In this document: in pieces, positions 53,210 through 62,265 of the stretch
Position numbering within the stretch: position 1 is the first letter of the stretch
Layout: every line of letters starts with the position of its first letter
Source: Belliella kenyensis
Lineage (GTDB): Bacteria > Bacteroidota > Bacteroidia > Cytophagales > Cyclobacteriaceae
Assembly (NCBI RefSeq): GCF_022549675.1
Contig: NZ_JAKZGR010000002.1
Location: forward strand, 347,978 to 411,977
DNA length: 64,000 nucleotides
Direction: 5' to 3'
Made by a program: the position numbers and the translations under genes
The notes under the pieces: model-generated
What the model saw: the letters and a program-made list of their open reading frames with translations, nothing else
What the model was told of the DNA's origin: nothing
The model's database searches: none

Positions 53210-56200
53210 TTATAAATCAAGTCTAAGTCCGAAAGCAATACTTCTTAGGGGCCTACTGGATCTGAAATCTGGGTCTAGCACATCATCACTAGCTTTCCAC
53301 AGTATACCTATATTGTTAATGTAGCTATAGACTTCAGCTCTTTTGAAGGGTAAGTAGGGGAAAGTCTTTTTATCAAGAACATAGGATATTCTAACATCTT
53401 GAAACCTGATGTGGTCTCCTGGTTCTACAAGTGCAGCTGAAAACTGGTAGAAGGTTTGTCTTTGGTTATTGATTGCATTGGGAATCCCAGGGATATTGGT
53501 TGTTGTTTCATCTCCTGGACTCTGCCATCTATTGATGTAGTCGCCATGGCCGATTACTCCTGAAAGCAAAGAATTGTAGTTGATCGACTCTCTTCTATAA
53601 TAATACCCCAATCGGTAACTGATATTCATAGAAAGCGAGAATCCTTTATAACGAAAGGTATTTCTCAATGCTCCAAAATGTGTTGGCCTTGCAGAGCCAT
53701 GAAAGACAAGGTCATCTGCCGATGTTGCTCCAATGATACCACTGTAGTTTGTGCTAGGTTCGCCATCCAAAAAACCCATGGGTTGCCCATTAGTGGGATC
53801 TAAACCTGCCCATTCATATGAATAGACAGAGATAAGGGGTCTACCTTCCAAGGGGACAATAGTACCAGATGAGCTGCCCAAGTAATTAGCTACGGAAGTT
53901 GTCACCTGATATGAAACTACTTCATCACTGACATGACTATACATGAAGTCTGACTTCCATTCAAAATCTCTGTTCTTAACATTCACACCAGATAATGACA
54001 CATCAACACCTTTTGTTCTTGTATCAGCAAAGTTTCCACGTACCCTTGATTGACCTGATGCAGCTGGAAAAGGAGCGTCCCCAATCAAATCAATCCCAGT
54101 CTTTGTATACATTTCTACGCTGCCATAAAGTCTTCCCTCTTTGGTCTCAAAATCTAAGGCAATGTTTGAAATTTTCATTCTTTCCCATCTTAGATCAGGG
54201 TTTGGGGGATTGATGATTTGAGCATAGGGCACACCTGGAATTAGGAGGTTTCTACTTACAAAAGCTGCCGTAGTAAATGCGCTCAAGCTTCTATCTATAT
54301 TCCCATTATAACCATAAGTGTATTTTAATTTCAAGTAGGGTAGAAAGCCAAAATTATAGAACTTCATATTACTCAATGTCCAACCTGCACCAGCAGACCA
54401 AAGGGGAACCCCTCTCATATTGGTTTCCACCCCAAATAGATTAGATTGGTCTTTTCTGGTACTAAGGGATAACTGAAAAGTGTTGTCTAAGGAATATGTT
54501 GCATTTACATAGTAGGATAAAAACCGATCTATTATTCCTCTGTGCCCCATTCCAGCTGGTATAGCATTCGTTGCAGATGGATTGACATAGCTTCTGAAGA
54601 GGGTAGTGTAATCCACTGGCGTGCTTATGCCAATGGCATCATCATACCCGTAATAGGTTGTATTATTGATTTCCGTTTGACCTTCTTTGATTTCATAACC
54701 ACCTACAGCATTGATATCATGCCTACCTTTGATATTTTTTGAATACCTTAATTGTCCTCTTAGATTATTGCTGTAGGCATTTGTAATTCCTAGCCCCAAC
54801 CTTCCACCAACAGGTATGGGTCTGGACAATGTTCCATCTGGCAATACTTGAGTATACGTGTTGATCAGGTTCCGCATTTCATAGGATGCTAAAGGCAGGA
54901 GATTTCTATTTAAGGCATCATTTTGCCAATACTGATGTTGTATTTCAGCATTTAGTCCAGGGATGATTTCATATCCTAATGAAGTATTGATTCGATAATC
55001 TGTGTTTTTGGACGTATTATCTAGGATACCTATTTCTTGTAACGGAACATAATTCCAATCCAGCAACCCCATGCCTGCTTGAGATGCTATATACCTTTGA
55101 CTATGTATGCCTGTTATCGGAAGAGGGTTACCTGCTTGATCTGCAAGTTGATCATATGCATATCCACTGGGTGTCCCTGTATGCGAATAAGTACTCCCGT
55201 GAACAATGTAAGCTCCAATATTAACTTGAAGCTTATTGTTAAGAAACTTCCAGTTATTTCTTGCATTAAGGGTTATCCTATCGCTACCATTATCTCTTAT
55301 CGAAGAGGTGTTATTATCATATCCTGCCGAAAAAATATAGCGATGTTGCTGAGAGCCTCCGCTAACTTCTGCTGAATATTGTTGGTTAATGCTGTTTTGA
55401 TAATAATAGTGCTCTAAATCCCTTCTTAAATCTCTATTTCTAAAGGCATCTATTCTTGCATTGAGTTCATTTTCACTAAGTAATCCATCTCTATGGGCTA
55501 TTAGTGATTCAACCATAGGAGATAATCGTGGTCTTGTGGCAGCGTTTTCCTGGTTATTATAATATCCTTGTTGAAATAGATTCCTTTCCACATCAATGAA
55601 GTCACCTATTGGCATTCTTGGACGATAATATAAATCAGGAACTTCTGTTATCGTAATATTAGCGTTGACTGAAACTGAAATCGGCTGATTGATTCTTCCT
55701 AGTTTTGTTGTAATAACAATCACACCATTGCCAGCTCTTGCACCCCAGATAGAGGCTGCTGCTGCATCTCGAAGCACTGTGATAGACTCTACATCATTTG
55801 GATTAATGCTTTCTAATGGGCCATCATATGGAAAATTATCAATGATTATCAATGGTTGTGTGTTGGCAAACAAGGTTCCTCTTCCTCTTATACTGATGGG
55901 ATCAGAGCCATCACTCGGCGTCCTGTTGAAAATCAAGCCAGGTGTAACATCTTCTAGTCTATCCAAAATGTTTGTACTGATTCTTCTATTCACTAATTCA
56001 TTCTCAATCTGCACAAATGAACCTGTTGCCCTTTCTTTTGGTAGTTGCTGGTAACCTGTAGATACAATTTCTACCGCATCGAGTGACATCCCATCTTCAT
56101 TCATGGTAATGATTAGATCTTCGGCTATGGGTACGACGATGTCAAGAAACTTCGATTCATAGCCTAAGTATTTGATTTCTAACCGAACTTCCCCTGCTGG

Positions 56201-56407
56201 TAGTTTGAAGACAAACTTTCCTTCCGAATCAGTGATGGTAGCTTCTTCTTTATCCCCAAACAGGATTATTGCTCCTGGAAGTACCTGCTTACTTTCTCCT
56301 GTGAGTACAACTCCTTTGACGGAGAAAGTTTCCTCCTGCTGTGCCCAGGTGGAAAATGAGGTCATAAAACATAATAACATCAATATTTGTAAAATTCTAT
56401 TATTCAT
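53210..56407 (-). CDS. SusC/RagA-family TonB-dependent receptor
   Basis: A 1065-residue outer-membrane transporter. After the signal peptide come a carboxypeptidase-like domain (VKGVVLTGESKQVLPGAIIL to KYLGYES), the SusC plug (VEIVSTGYQQLPKERATGSF, RGRGTLFANTQPLIIIDNFP, VLRDAAAASIWGARAGNGVI) and a large barrel ending SIAFGLRLDL. There is no STN domain, unlike the receptor at 19083. It starts ten bases after the TlpA stop and is followed by susD, so tlpA-susC-susD form one unit. Confidence 0.95.
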   Translation of the reverse strand: MNNRILQILMLLCFMTSFSTWAQQEETFSVKGVVLTGESKQVLPGAIILFGDKEEATITDSEGKFVFKLPAGEVRLEIKYLGYESKFLDIVVPIAEDLIITMNEDGMSLDAVEIVSTGYQQLPKERATGSFVQIENELVNRRISTNILDRLEDVTPGLIFNRTPSDGSDPISIRGRGTLFANTQPLIIIDNFPYDGPLESINPNDVESITVLRDAAAASIWGARAGNGVIVITTKLGRINQPISVSVNANITITEVPDLYYRPRMPIGDFIDVERNLFQQGYYNNQENAATRPRLSPMVESLIAHRDGLLSENELNARIDAFRNRDLRRDLEHYYYQNSINQQYSAEVSGGSQQHRYIFSAGYDNNTSSIRDNGSDRITLNARNNWKFLNNKLQVNIGAYIVHGSTYSHTGTPSGYAYDQLADQAGNPLPITGIHSQRYIASQAGMGLLDWNYVPLQEIGILDNTSKNTDYRINTSLGYEIIPGLNAEIQHQYWQNDALNRNLLPLASYEMRNLINTYTQVLPDGTLSRPIPVGGRLGLGITNAYSNNLRGQLRYSKNIKGRHDINAVGGYEIKEGQTEINNTTYYGYDDAIGISTPVDYTTLFRSYVNPSATNAIPAGMGHRGIIDRFLSYYVNATYSLDNTFQLSLSTRKDQSNLFGVETNMRGVPLWSAGAGWTLSNMKFYNFGFLPYLKLKYTYGYNGNIDRSLSAFTTAAFVSRNLLIPGVPYAQIINPPNPDLRWERMKISNIALDFETKEGRLYGSVEMYTKTGIDLIGDAPFPAASGQSRVRGNFADTRTKGVDVSLSGVNVKNRDFEWKSDFMYSHVSDEVVSYQVTTSVANYLGSSSGTIVPLEGRPLISVYSYEWAGLDPTNGQPMGFLDGEPSTNYSGIIGATSADDLVFHGSARPTHFGALRNTFRYKGFSLSMNISYRLGYYYRRESINYNSLLSGVIGHGDYINRWQSPGDETTTNIPGIPNAINNQRQTFYQFSAALVEPGDHIRFQDVRISYVLDKKTFPYLPFKRAEVYSYINNIGILWKASDDVLDPDFRSSRPLRSIAFGLRLDL

Positions 56408-56417
56408 AACTGTCGAT

Positions 56418-58016
56418 TTATTTCATGGATTTATTTTCTGGATCACCTGCTATCAGGGCTTTATTTATGAGCTCTTCTAATTCATCTACTGACTTTGGAA
56501 GGTTACCTGCCCTATAGAGATTTCCTTGTTTATCTAATAGGATCTGGGAAGGAAAGGCATTGATGTGGTAATGGCTTAACAGTTCTTCTCGTTGCTCACC
56601 TATATAAAGGTTGATTGCCTCTGGTGAAGTATATCTGCCAGTTTCAACACTTTTCTCCCAGGTACTTTTATTTCTATCTACATTGATAGAGACAAATACC
56701 ACCTCTTGATTATCCTTCAATTTGGTCTCAAGCGGTTTGATTGAGTTTTCATAAAAATTTATGCATGCTTTACAACCTGTGAACCAAAAGTCAATGAATA
56801 CCGCTTTGTTTTTCAATTCACTTATAAAAAATGGTTCTCCTTGCTGATTTACTAACCATACATCTTTAAAAGGAGCACCTTTTTGCTTACTTCTTAGCAA
56901 TGATGTCAATTCATCAATTACCCATTGTTCTGACAATTGTCCTAAAACTGATGATAATCGGGTATCCATATCTCCTATGTTTCGGTGATATTTGACATAG
57001 AATTTGGCTACTAAAATGTCCTTTATTGGTGAAGGATAAGTTAACAACAAGCTATCTAGTGGTCCCTCCCTCATCTTGTAATTTGATTTGACAATTTCCA
57101 ACAAGTAGTTGAGGTATTCTGATGACTGTACCATTATGGGGACTGGAAATAAGTCCTTGTGGAGCGATTGGATATCCTTTTCATAAATTTCTTTGAAACC
57201 ATCATGTTTTGTAGCTAACCTATTGAATGCCGCTAATTTCATTTGTTGTACTTCTCCAGTCAGGTCTGCTTGGAGAAGAAGGAAAAAGTCAGGTGGGATT
57301 AAGTCCTTATAGTTTTCTATCACCCTAAATCCGGGATGGTCAAGCACTTTTTGTTCAAACTTTTCTTTCACCAAGTTCAATTTATCATCGGTAGTCTGAA
57401 TGAACTTCATGAGTTTGTGCAAGTCGTCATCAGCATTATCCTTGGCTAAATGGTAAAGCTCTTTATTGTTTCCATGCGATAACAAAGCTGTTTGATCAGC
57501 AGTGAACATTACAGGCTGTAATGATTTATGGTAGCTGTCTTTTGCCACTGCAAGTTCATGTTGGCACCTGTAACTTGCTGCATCTGGACCTAGGAACAAA
57601 ACCTTCAGGTGATCCATGTCGAAGACAACCTTCACAGTATCTCTTGGGAAAACATGGAATCTATCCCAAAGCAATCTCTTACCCTCACTTATACTTAGGT
57701 ATGCTTTTTCTTTTAATGGAGGGGTGGTCAAGTTGTAGGTAGATGATCCTAAGGTCCCAGCAAAAACATTCCCCTCTGATGGCTCTACCAGTAAGACTTC
57801 AGGCTCTGGAATTCCTGTATCTCTATCTAAGTAATGTTCCCAAATCGTCATTTTTATGGCCGATACAGGATTTCTGCTTTTGATTTCAACATAGATGACA
57901 GCTGGCTCGCCAAAACCTTCGGAAAGGACAGGATCCATTTTCTCCTGACCATACAGCAAAGGCAGGAAAAAAAAGGAATAAAGCGGTATAATCAGTATTG
58001 TAAATTGCTTTTTCAT
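56418..58016 (-). CDS. TlpA-like periplasmic thiol-disulfide protein
   Basis: A 532-residue exported protein. A signal peptide (FTILIIPLYSFFFLPLLYGQ) is followed by a ~370-residue N-terminal region of unknown fold and a C-terminal thioredoxin domain: NKAVFIDFWFTGCKACINFY near residue 405 with the CxxC pair, VVFVSINVDRN, and the cis-Pro region NAFPSQILLDKQGNLY. Reduction or isomerisation of periplasmic disulfides is the expected activity. It heads the susC-susD operon and faces the mauE-DUF6520 pair, which suggests common thiol chemistry. Confidence 0.88.
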   Translation of the reverse strand: MKKQFTILIIPLYSFFFLPLLYGQEKMDPVLSEGFGEPAVIYVEIKSRNPVSAIKMTIWEHYLDRDTGIPEPEVLLVEPSEGNVFAGTLGSSTYNLTTPPLKEKAYLSISEGKRLLWDRFHVFPRDTVKVVFDMDHLKVLFLGPDAASYRCQHELAVAKDSYHKSLQPVMFTADQTALLSHGNNKELYHLAKDNADDDLHKLMKFIQTTDDKLNLVKEKFEQKVLDHPGFRVIENYKDLIPPDFFLLLQADLTGEVQQMKLAAFNRLATKHDGFKEIYEKDIQSLHKDLFPVPIMVQSSEYLNYLLEIVKSNYKMREGPLDSLLLTYPSPIKDILVAKFYVKYHRNIGDMDTRLSSVLGQLSEQWVIDELTSLLRSKQKGAPFKDVWLVNQQGEPFFISELKNKAVFIDFWFTGCKACINFYENSIKPLETKLKDNQEVVFVSINVDRNKSTWEKSVETGRYTSPEAINLYIGEQREELLSHYHINAFPSQILLDKQGNLYRAGNLPKSVDELEELINKALIAGDPENKSMK

Positions 58017-58166
58017 ATTGATGAGTTAGTGATCTTTTAAAGCATGAGAAATTGATTCAGTAGTGAGACTTTCACCTTTGATGATGATAATCTCTATAAG
58101 TGGTCGATCGACACAAATAGTCTCTATAGGAATAGATGTCTCCATTAGCATATTGGGGTTTAGAAG

Positions 58167-58195
58167 TGTTAAATGTTAAGTGTTAAATCGTTAAG
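58167..58195 (+). repeat. Heptamer tandem repeat, family 1 (TGTTAAA)
   Basis: TGTTAAA, TGTTAAG and TGTTAAA follow one another, then TCGTTAAG. The unit is seven bases. It is the first of several different 7-bp tracts in this gene-free region. Confidence 0.75.
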
Positions 58196-58258
58196 TTTTC
58201 AAGCGGACTAATCTTGTCTTCCCTATTTGTACTAGGACAGACTTTCATACTTACACAT

Positions 58259-58286
58259 CTTGAGTCTTGTATCTTGTATCTTGAGT
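58259..58286 (+). repeat. Heptamer tandem repeat, family 2 (CTTGTAT/CTTGAGT)
   Basis: Four units, CTTGAGT, CTTGTAT, CTTGTAT and CTTGAGT, stand head to tail. Confidence 0.8.
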
Positions 58287-58468
58287 CTACAAAAAGTCCT
58301 GGCAGTACGGGCATGGCGTATGAGGTTCGCCACAAACCCAGTTTAGCATCACTTGGTTTATTGTTAAACATATACCCCGTAGCTGCGCAGGCTTTTAATT
58401 TTAGATTGCAGAATTAAGATTTTAGAACTTGGCCCGATCTTCTGGATTTTGGGTTTTTAGGGTTAATA

Positions 58469-58490
58469 CGTTAAGCGTTAAATCGTTAAA
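58469..58490 (+). repeat. Heptamer tandem repeat, family 1 again (CGTTAAA)
   Basis: CGTTAAG, CGTTAAA, one T, then CGTTAAA. About 40 bases later a TTAGGACAG motif recurs in the same order as after the first tract (TAGGACAG near 58233), so a composite unit is duplicated. Confidence 0.65.
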
Positions 58491-58585
58491 GGTTCAGTCC
58501 TCAATATCCATTAGGACAGTGTTCTATACTTTACAATTTTTCTCAGTCTCGCTTCCCCGAAAATCGACGAGGCAGGCTTCTTATC

Positions 58586-58610
58586 TCTCGCATCTCGCTT
58601 CTCGTCTCTC
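58586..58610 (+). repeat. Heptamer tandem repeat, family 3 (TCTCGCT)
   Basis: TCTCGCA, TCTCGCT and TCTCGTC followed by a partial TCTC. Confidence 0.75.
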
Positions 58611-58650
58611 CTCAAAAGACCAACCATCATCCTTATCACCATGCGTCTCC

Positions 58651-58688
58651 TACTTGGTACTTAGTACTTGGTACTTGGTACTTAGTAC
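58651..58688 (+). repeat. Heptamer tandem repeat, family 4 (TACTTGG/TACTTAG)
   Basis: Five units alternate TACTTGG and TACTTAG, ending in a partial TAC. This is the longest of the tracts. Confidence 0.85.
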
Positions 58689-58791
58689 ACACAAAGCATA
58701 CTCCTCCCAGCAAGGAAAAAGACTGTGTTTTTTCCAAAGGGATGCAGAAACAAGTAAGTGCTTCTAGCGGCTAAGAAGATGGGGTTATAGA

Positions 58792-58832
58792 CTTTCCGAT
58801 GCTGCTCCTGCAGTAGCGATGGGATCGGAAAG
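58792..58832. other. Stable hairpin of unknown role
   Basis: CTTTCCGAT at 58792-58800 pairs perfectly with ATCGGAAAG at 58824-58832. Inside, GCTGCT and AGTAGC form a second stem with one G-U. No T run follows, so a structured RNA or repeat is more likely than a terminator. Confidence 0.45.
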
Positions 58833-59432
58833 GTGCAAGGATATCCATGGCGTATCGACCTTGGAAAAACGTATCTGAGTAGATGCCTTGTCTCGCATTA
58901 GGTTAAAATAGGTTTAGATAGGGTTCTTTGGCTTGCGCTCAAAGAGGATATCGAAGGCTGAGGGACTATCAGACTTAGTATTTAAATCTGAATTGATAAC
59001 AAAACAAAAATCCAAAAGGAAATCATCAGCAATACCAATTTTTGAAATCAGTCTAGACAAGATGGTATCTGAAGTTAAATATTCCATTGGTTAAGATTTA
59101 TGTATGGAACGTCATAATAAAAATCTACACCAAAAAATATGGCGTGGATCTTTACACAATTGTCTAAGAGGTACTGGTATACCTTGGAGAACAATTAAGT
59201 ATAAAGCCCACGCCAATGGCGTGAGCAATTTACACTTATTTATCTCATTCTCCATTTGAAATTACCAGTTTCCTTAGATGAGACGTTTTAAGTGCAAATG
59301 CTTTCGTATTTTTCGAAGTATTCGCAACAAATAATAGTTATACTAAAATTTGATATGTTAAATATAACACAACTTTTTAAATACTCCTAATTAGGAGTAA
59401 TATTTTTTTACTTAGTTTTTCTATTTGCCATT
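58833..59432. other. Gap with small hairpins and no gene
   Basis: No open frame of note. GCCCACGCC-AAT-GGCGTGAGC near 59206-59225 forms a hairpin, and the same GGCGTGG string occurs near 59152, suggesting remains of a small repeat element. An AT-rich promoter region precedes the XRE gene. Confidence 0.45.
59385..59398. promoter_or_regulatory. Palindrome upstream of the XRE gene
   Basis: CTCCTAATTAGGAG is a perfect 14-base palindrome ending 34 bases before the XRE start codon. Autoregulation is a reasonable guess. Confidence 0.5.
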
Positions 59433-59690
59433 ATGGCGAAGAGAAAGAAAGAACTTACTGATAAAGAAAATGAACTGCTAAAAGCAATAGGTGCAGAACT
59501 TGAAAAGTTGAGAAAGAATTCGGGCTACACTAACTACGAAAACTTTGCATTCGAAAAAGGTATAAATAGATCTCAATACGGAAAATATGAAGCTGGAAAT
59601 GTTGATATTCAAATAACCACATTATTAAAAATTTTAGGGAAATTCGATGGAATGACTCTTCATAAATTTTTCAAGAAAATAGACTTTTAA
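59433..59690 (+). CDS. XRE-family HTH regulator
   Basis: An 85-residue one-domain protein with a Cro/C1-type HTH (IGAELEKLRKNSGYTNYENF, FEKGINRSQYGKYEAGNVDI, LLKILGKFDGMTLHKFF). The second helix carries an unusual insertion-like NYENFAFEKG segment, as in many Bacteroidota stand-alone XRE proteins. It has no toxin partner next door. A sequence CTCCTAATTAGGAG near 59385-59398 upstream is a perfect 14-base palindrome and could be its operator. Confidence 0.85.
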   Translation: MAKRKKELTDKENELLKAIGAELEKLRKNSGYTNYENFAFEKGINRSQYGKYEAGNVDIQITTLLKILGKFDGMTLHKFFKKIDF

Positions 59691-59808
59691 TAACCAATGA
59701 GACATTCCCATTGAACGGAACAAGGTTATTTCCACTATAATAGAGGAAAGCGCCCTAAATAAGAATGCTTTCCTCTATAAAGGAAAGCAAAATGTTACCA
59801 GCAAGGCT

Positions 59809-60507
59809 ATGACGACAACGACTAACGAAAATATGACAAGAAATATTCAAGACATTGCACCTTTATTGGCTGACCATTTTGTGGACATTGAAGGTGACGC
59901 AACGACTTTTGAAGAGAATAATAAATTGGTTGCAGATAATGCACAACGACTTGGACTTTATCACAAGTATTTAGGACTGCTTCACGACAGTTGGTTTATA
60001 AAGACAAATATCACTGCTGACAAATTCTCAATTACTCTCAACGACTTTACAACTCACGTTTTTTCAGACGTAATCGTTGACAAGAAAAAAATAAAAATTG
60101 ACCACGACAAACTCGTTTTTCCAATACAAGTTGACTTTGAGACAACGAACTTGACATTCAACACAGTGGACGAAGACGGTAACATTCAAAGAATTGAACC
60201 AACAACTATAGACGAATACCTTTACGAGCAAATTATTTCAATTGACAACGAAAAAATAGAAATCGGTTTAGTCGTTTGGAAGAACGGAATTAAAAAGAAA
60301 CCTGGACAACACATTCTTATTTTAATGACTGTAAAAAATATTATCCTGACAGAATTGCAAGACAATGCTTGGACAGAAATATTTGGAAACGCTTACGACA
60401 ACTATTACAAGTATTTTAAAGCCCAACTTGACACTGGAAGGTATTTATCCGACCAATCAATTTGTTATGAATTATATGACGAATATGAAGGACAACTTAA
60501 CGGCTGA
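59809..60507 (+). CDS. Hypothetical soluble protein in a cassette-like unit
   Basis: A 232-residue acidic, soluble protein with no recognised family. The first Met lies within a boundary-like sequence (ATGACGACAACGACTAAC), so the inner Met at 59833 may be the true start. The middle is beta-rich (DKFSITLNDFTTHVFSDVIV, KIKIDHDKLVFPIQVDFE) and the end helical. The gene ends where a long palindromic element begins and starts just after a 10-base inverted copy of part of that element, as in a mobile gene cassette. Confidence 0.7.
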   Translation: MTTTTNENMTRNIQDIAPLLADHFVDIEGDATTFEENNKLVADNAQRLGLYHKYLGLLHDSWFIKTNITADKFSITLNDFTTHVFSDVIVDKKKIKIDHDKLVFPIQVDFETTNLTFNTVDEDGNIQRIEPTTIDEYLYEQIISIDNEKIEIGLVVWKNGIKKKPGQHILILMTVKNIILTELQDNAWTEIFGNAYDNYYKYFKAQLDTGRYLSDQSICYELYDEYEGQLNG

Positions 60508-60520
60508 AGGAAGAAGCCCA

Positions 60521-60653
60521 GCTGGTAACAGGCGTTTGGCTCAATGGCGGGTGTCGTGGTTAATTGAACATTCTTCCTCGCATCAACTTTTGTGGTGTAT
60601 TGACAGTTTTGTGCTCCGAAATCCGCCACTGCGCCAAGCGCCAAAACGTTAGC
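60521..60653. repeat. attC-like palindromic element
   Basis: Outer motifs GCTGGTAACA (60521-60530) and ACGTTAGC (60646-60653) bracket long arms: 20 bases at 60531-60550 and 20 bases at 60623-60642 that are complementary at 17 positions. The order TAACA, arm, ~70-base variable loop, arm, CGTTA is that of an integron attC site. No integrase is visible. TGTTACCAGC at 59793-59802 is the exact reverse complement of 60521-60530. Confidence 0.55.
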
Positions 60654-60697
60654 GGGCATTGTAGAACGACACAACTCACAAATCAAGACAGCCAAGA

Positions 60698-61276
60698 TTG
60701 ACAATTGAGACAAAAATATATTACCCCAAAACTAAAAAGGACTGGAGATTATGGTTAGAACAGCATCACCAATCAGAACAATCTGTTTGGCTTGTTTATT
60801 ATACAAAAAAATCTAATAAGCCTACAATAAGTTGGAGTGATGCAGTTGATGTTGCCTTATGCTTTGGTTGGATAGACAGTAAAAAAGTAAAAATAGACGA
60901 AGAAACCTCACATCAATTTTTTAGTAAACGCAAACCCAAAAGTACTTGGTCAAAAATCAATAAGGAAAAAATTAAAAAACTGACAGAGCAAGGCTTAATG
61001 ACAGAAGAAGGGTATAAAAGCATAGAAATTGCGAAAGAAAACGGCTCGTGGACAATTTTGGACGAAGTGGAAGAGTTGATAATTCCTGAAGATTTAGAGC
61101 AAATGTTTCTAAAATATCCGGGGTCAAAAGACTTTTTTCTAAGTGTAAGCAAATCGGTTAGAAAAATGATGTTACAGTGGATAGTCCTTGCCAAAAGACC
61201 AGAAACCAGACAAAATCGCATTATTGAAATTGTGGAGAACGCTTCGCAAAATCGCAAACCTAAACATATGAGATAA
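60698..61276 (+). CDS. YdeI/OmpD-associated family protein
   Basis: A 192-residue cytoplasmic protein with a TTG start. It carries the family signature: KDWRLWLEQHHQSEQSVWLV, SWSDAVDVALCFGWIDSKKV, FSKRKPKSTWSKINKEKIKK and a C-terminal KYPGSKDFFLSVSKSVRKMM with WIVLAKRPETRQNRI. Function is not established for the family. A second member stands at 63295. Confidence 0.85.
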   Translation: MTIETKIYYPKTKKDWRLWLEQHHQSEQSVWLVYYTKKSNKPTISWSDAVDVALCFGWIDSKKVKIDEETSHQFFSKRKPKSTWSKINKEKIKKLTEQGLMTEEGYKSIEIAKENGSWTILDEVEELIIPEDLEQMFLKYPGSKDFFLSVSKSVRKMMLQWIVLAKRPETRQNRIIEIVENASQNRKPKHMR

Positions 61277-61343
61277 AAACGAATCATCCCATTAACAATG
61301 AGCATTATGAGAACAAAACGCTTACGGCTTAAAATCAAAATAG

Positions 61344-62192
61344 ATGGACGCAGACATACATAAACTTTACGAATCGGACTTTTATCAAATTCTTGACTTC
61401 AAATGCAGGTGTAAAGATTGCGGAACTTCTAAACCAGAGTATAGCTCATCATTTAGCATCAGCTTTGTAAGGAAAGGTAATTTTCTTTTTAATGTGTTTA
61501 GAAATTCATTAGACTCTTATACAGGTTGTGTATTAATCACAAAACCAGGGTATGAAAGAACGGTTACCCATACACATTCTATTCCTGACGAATGCACCAT
61601 TCTTGACTTCAAAAATGATTTTTATGAAGAAATCAAACAAACATACTCTGTAGTAAAATTTCTATTTAACAATGATGCTCACTCAACTTTAATAAAGATA
61701 GATGTTGCAGCCGAAGTACTTCATAACGCAGTATTGTCCAATGTACTGACGAGAAACACTGAAAGACTAAATATGGACAGTATTGTACTTGAAATAGTAG
61801 AAAACGTATTTGGGATACTTGATAATCATAACCAAGATTCACAACTTCCGTCAAGGCTAAAAAAATATCATTTGACCACAGTAGAGATTGCAAAGGAATA
61901 TATGTTACAGAATTACCAAAATGATATTTCACTTACGCAGTTGGCACAACATTGTAACATCAGTCCTTTTCATTTCAGTAGAATATTCAAAAAAATTACT
62001 TCCTATTCCCCCTATCAATTTCTCGCATCAGTGAGGCTAAAAAATGCTGAAATGATGATAAAAGCCACAACAAGTCCAATATTTGAAATCGCATATCAAT
62101 CAGGATTCAATAGTGTTGAACATTTTACAAATTCATTTACTCAAAAATTCGGTACTACACCCACAAGTTATAGAAAAATAATTCAATCATAA
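61344..62192 (+). CDS. AraC-family transcriptional regulator
   Basis: A 282-residue regulator. The N-terminal part is cupin-like with a cysteine-rich FKCRCKDCGTSKPEYSSSF segment that resembles a metal or redox site. The C-terminal double HTH is clear (YMLQNYQNDISLTQLAQHCN, ISPFHFSRIFKKITSYSPYQ, IFEIAYQSGFNSVEHFTNSF). It may control the DinB-like gene 73 bases downstream. Confidence 0.9.
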   Translation: MDADIHKLYESDFYQILDFKCRCKDCGTSKPEYSSSFSISFVRKGNFLFNVFRNSLDSYTGCVLITKPGYERTVTHTHSIPDECTILDFKNDFYEEIKQTYSVVKFLFNNDAHSTLIKIDVAAEVLHNAVLSNVLTRNTERLNMDSIVLEIVENVFGILDNHNQDSQLPSRLKKYHLTTVEIAKEYMLQNYQNDISLTQLAQHCNISPFHFSRIFKKITSYSPYQFLASVRLKNAEMMIKATTSPIFEIAYQSGFNSVEHFTNSFTQKFGTTPTSYRKIIQS

Positions 62193-62232
62193 AAAGAGCA
62201 AGATTCCTTAAGTGATACTTTTTTCTTGCCTT

Positions 62233-62240
62233 TAGCTTTG
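62233..62240 (+). promoter_or_regulatory. Bacteroidota -7-like element before the DinB gene
   Basis: TAGCTTTG fits TAnnTTTG and lies 26 bases before the DinB start. No clear -33 TTTG is present at a normal distance, which would fit an activator-dependent promoter. Confidence 0.4.
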
Positions 62241-62265
62241 CAGCAAACATTAAACATAAAAAAAA

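Noticed and set aside
58183..58767. Several 60-110 codon frames in the heptamer repeat region
   Set aside because: They are produced by the 7-bp repeats, disagree in frame and strand, and match no protein family.
60365..60652. 95-codon frame running through the attC-like element
   Set aside because: It crosses the stop of the 232-residue gene in another frame and its end is made of the palindromic arms.
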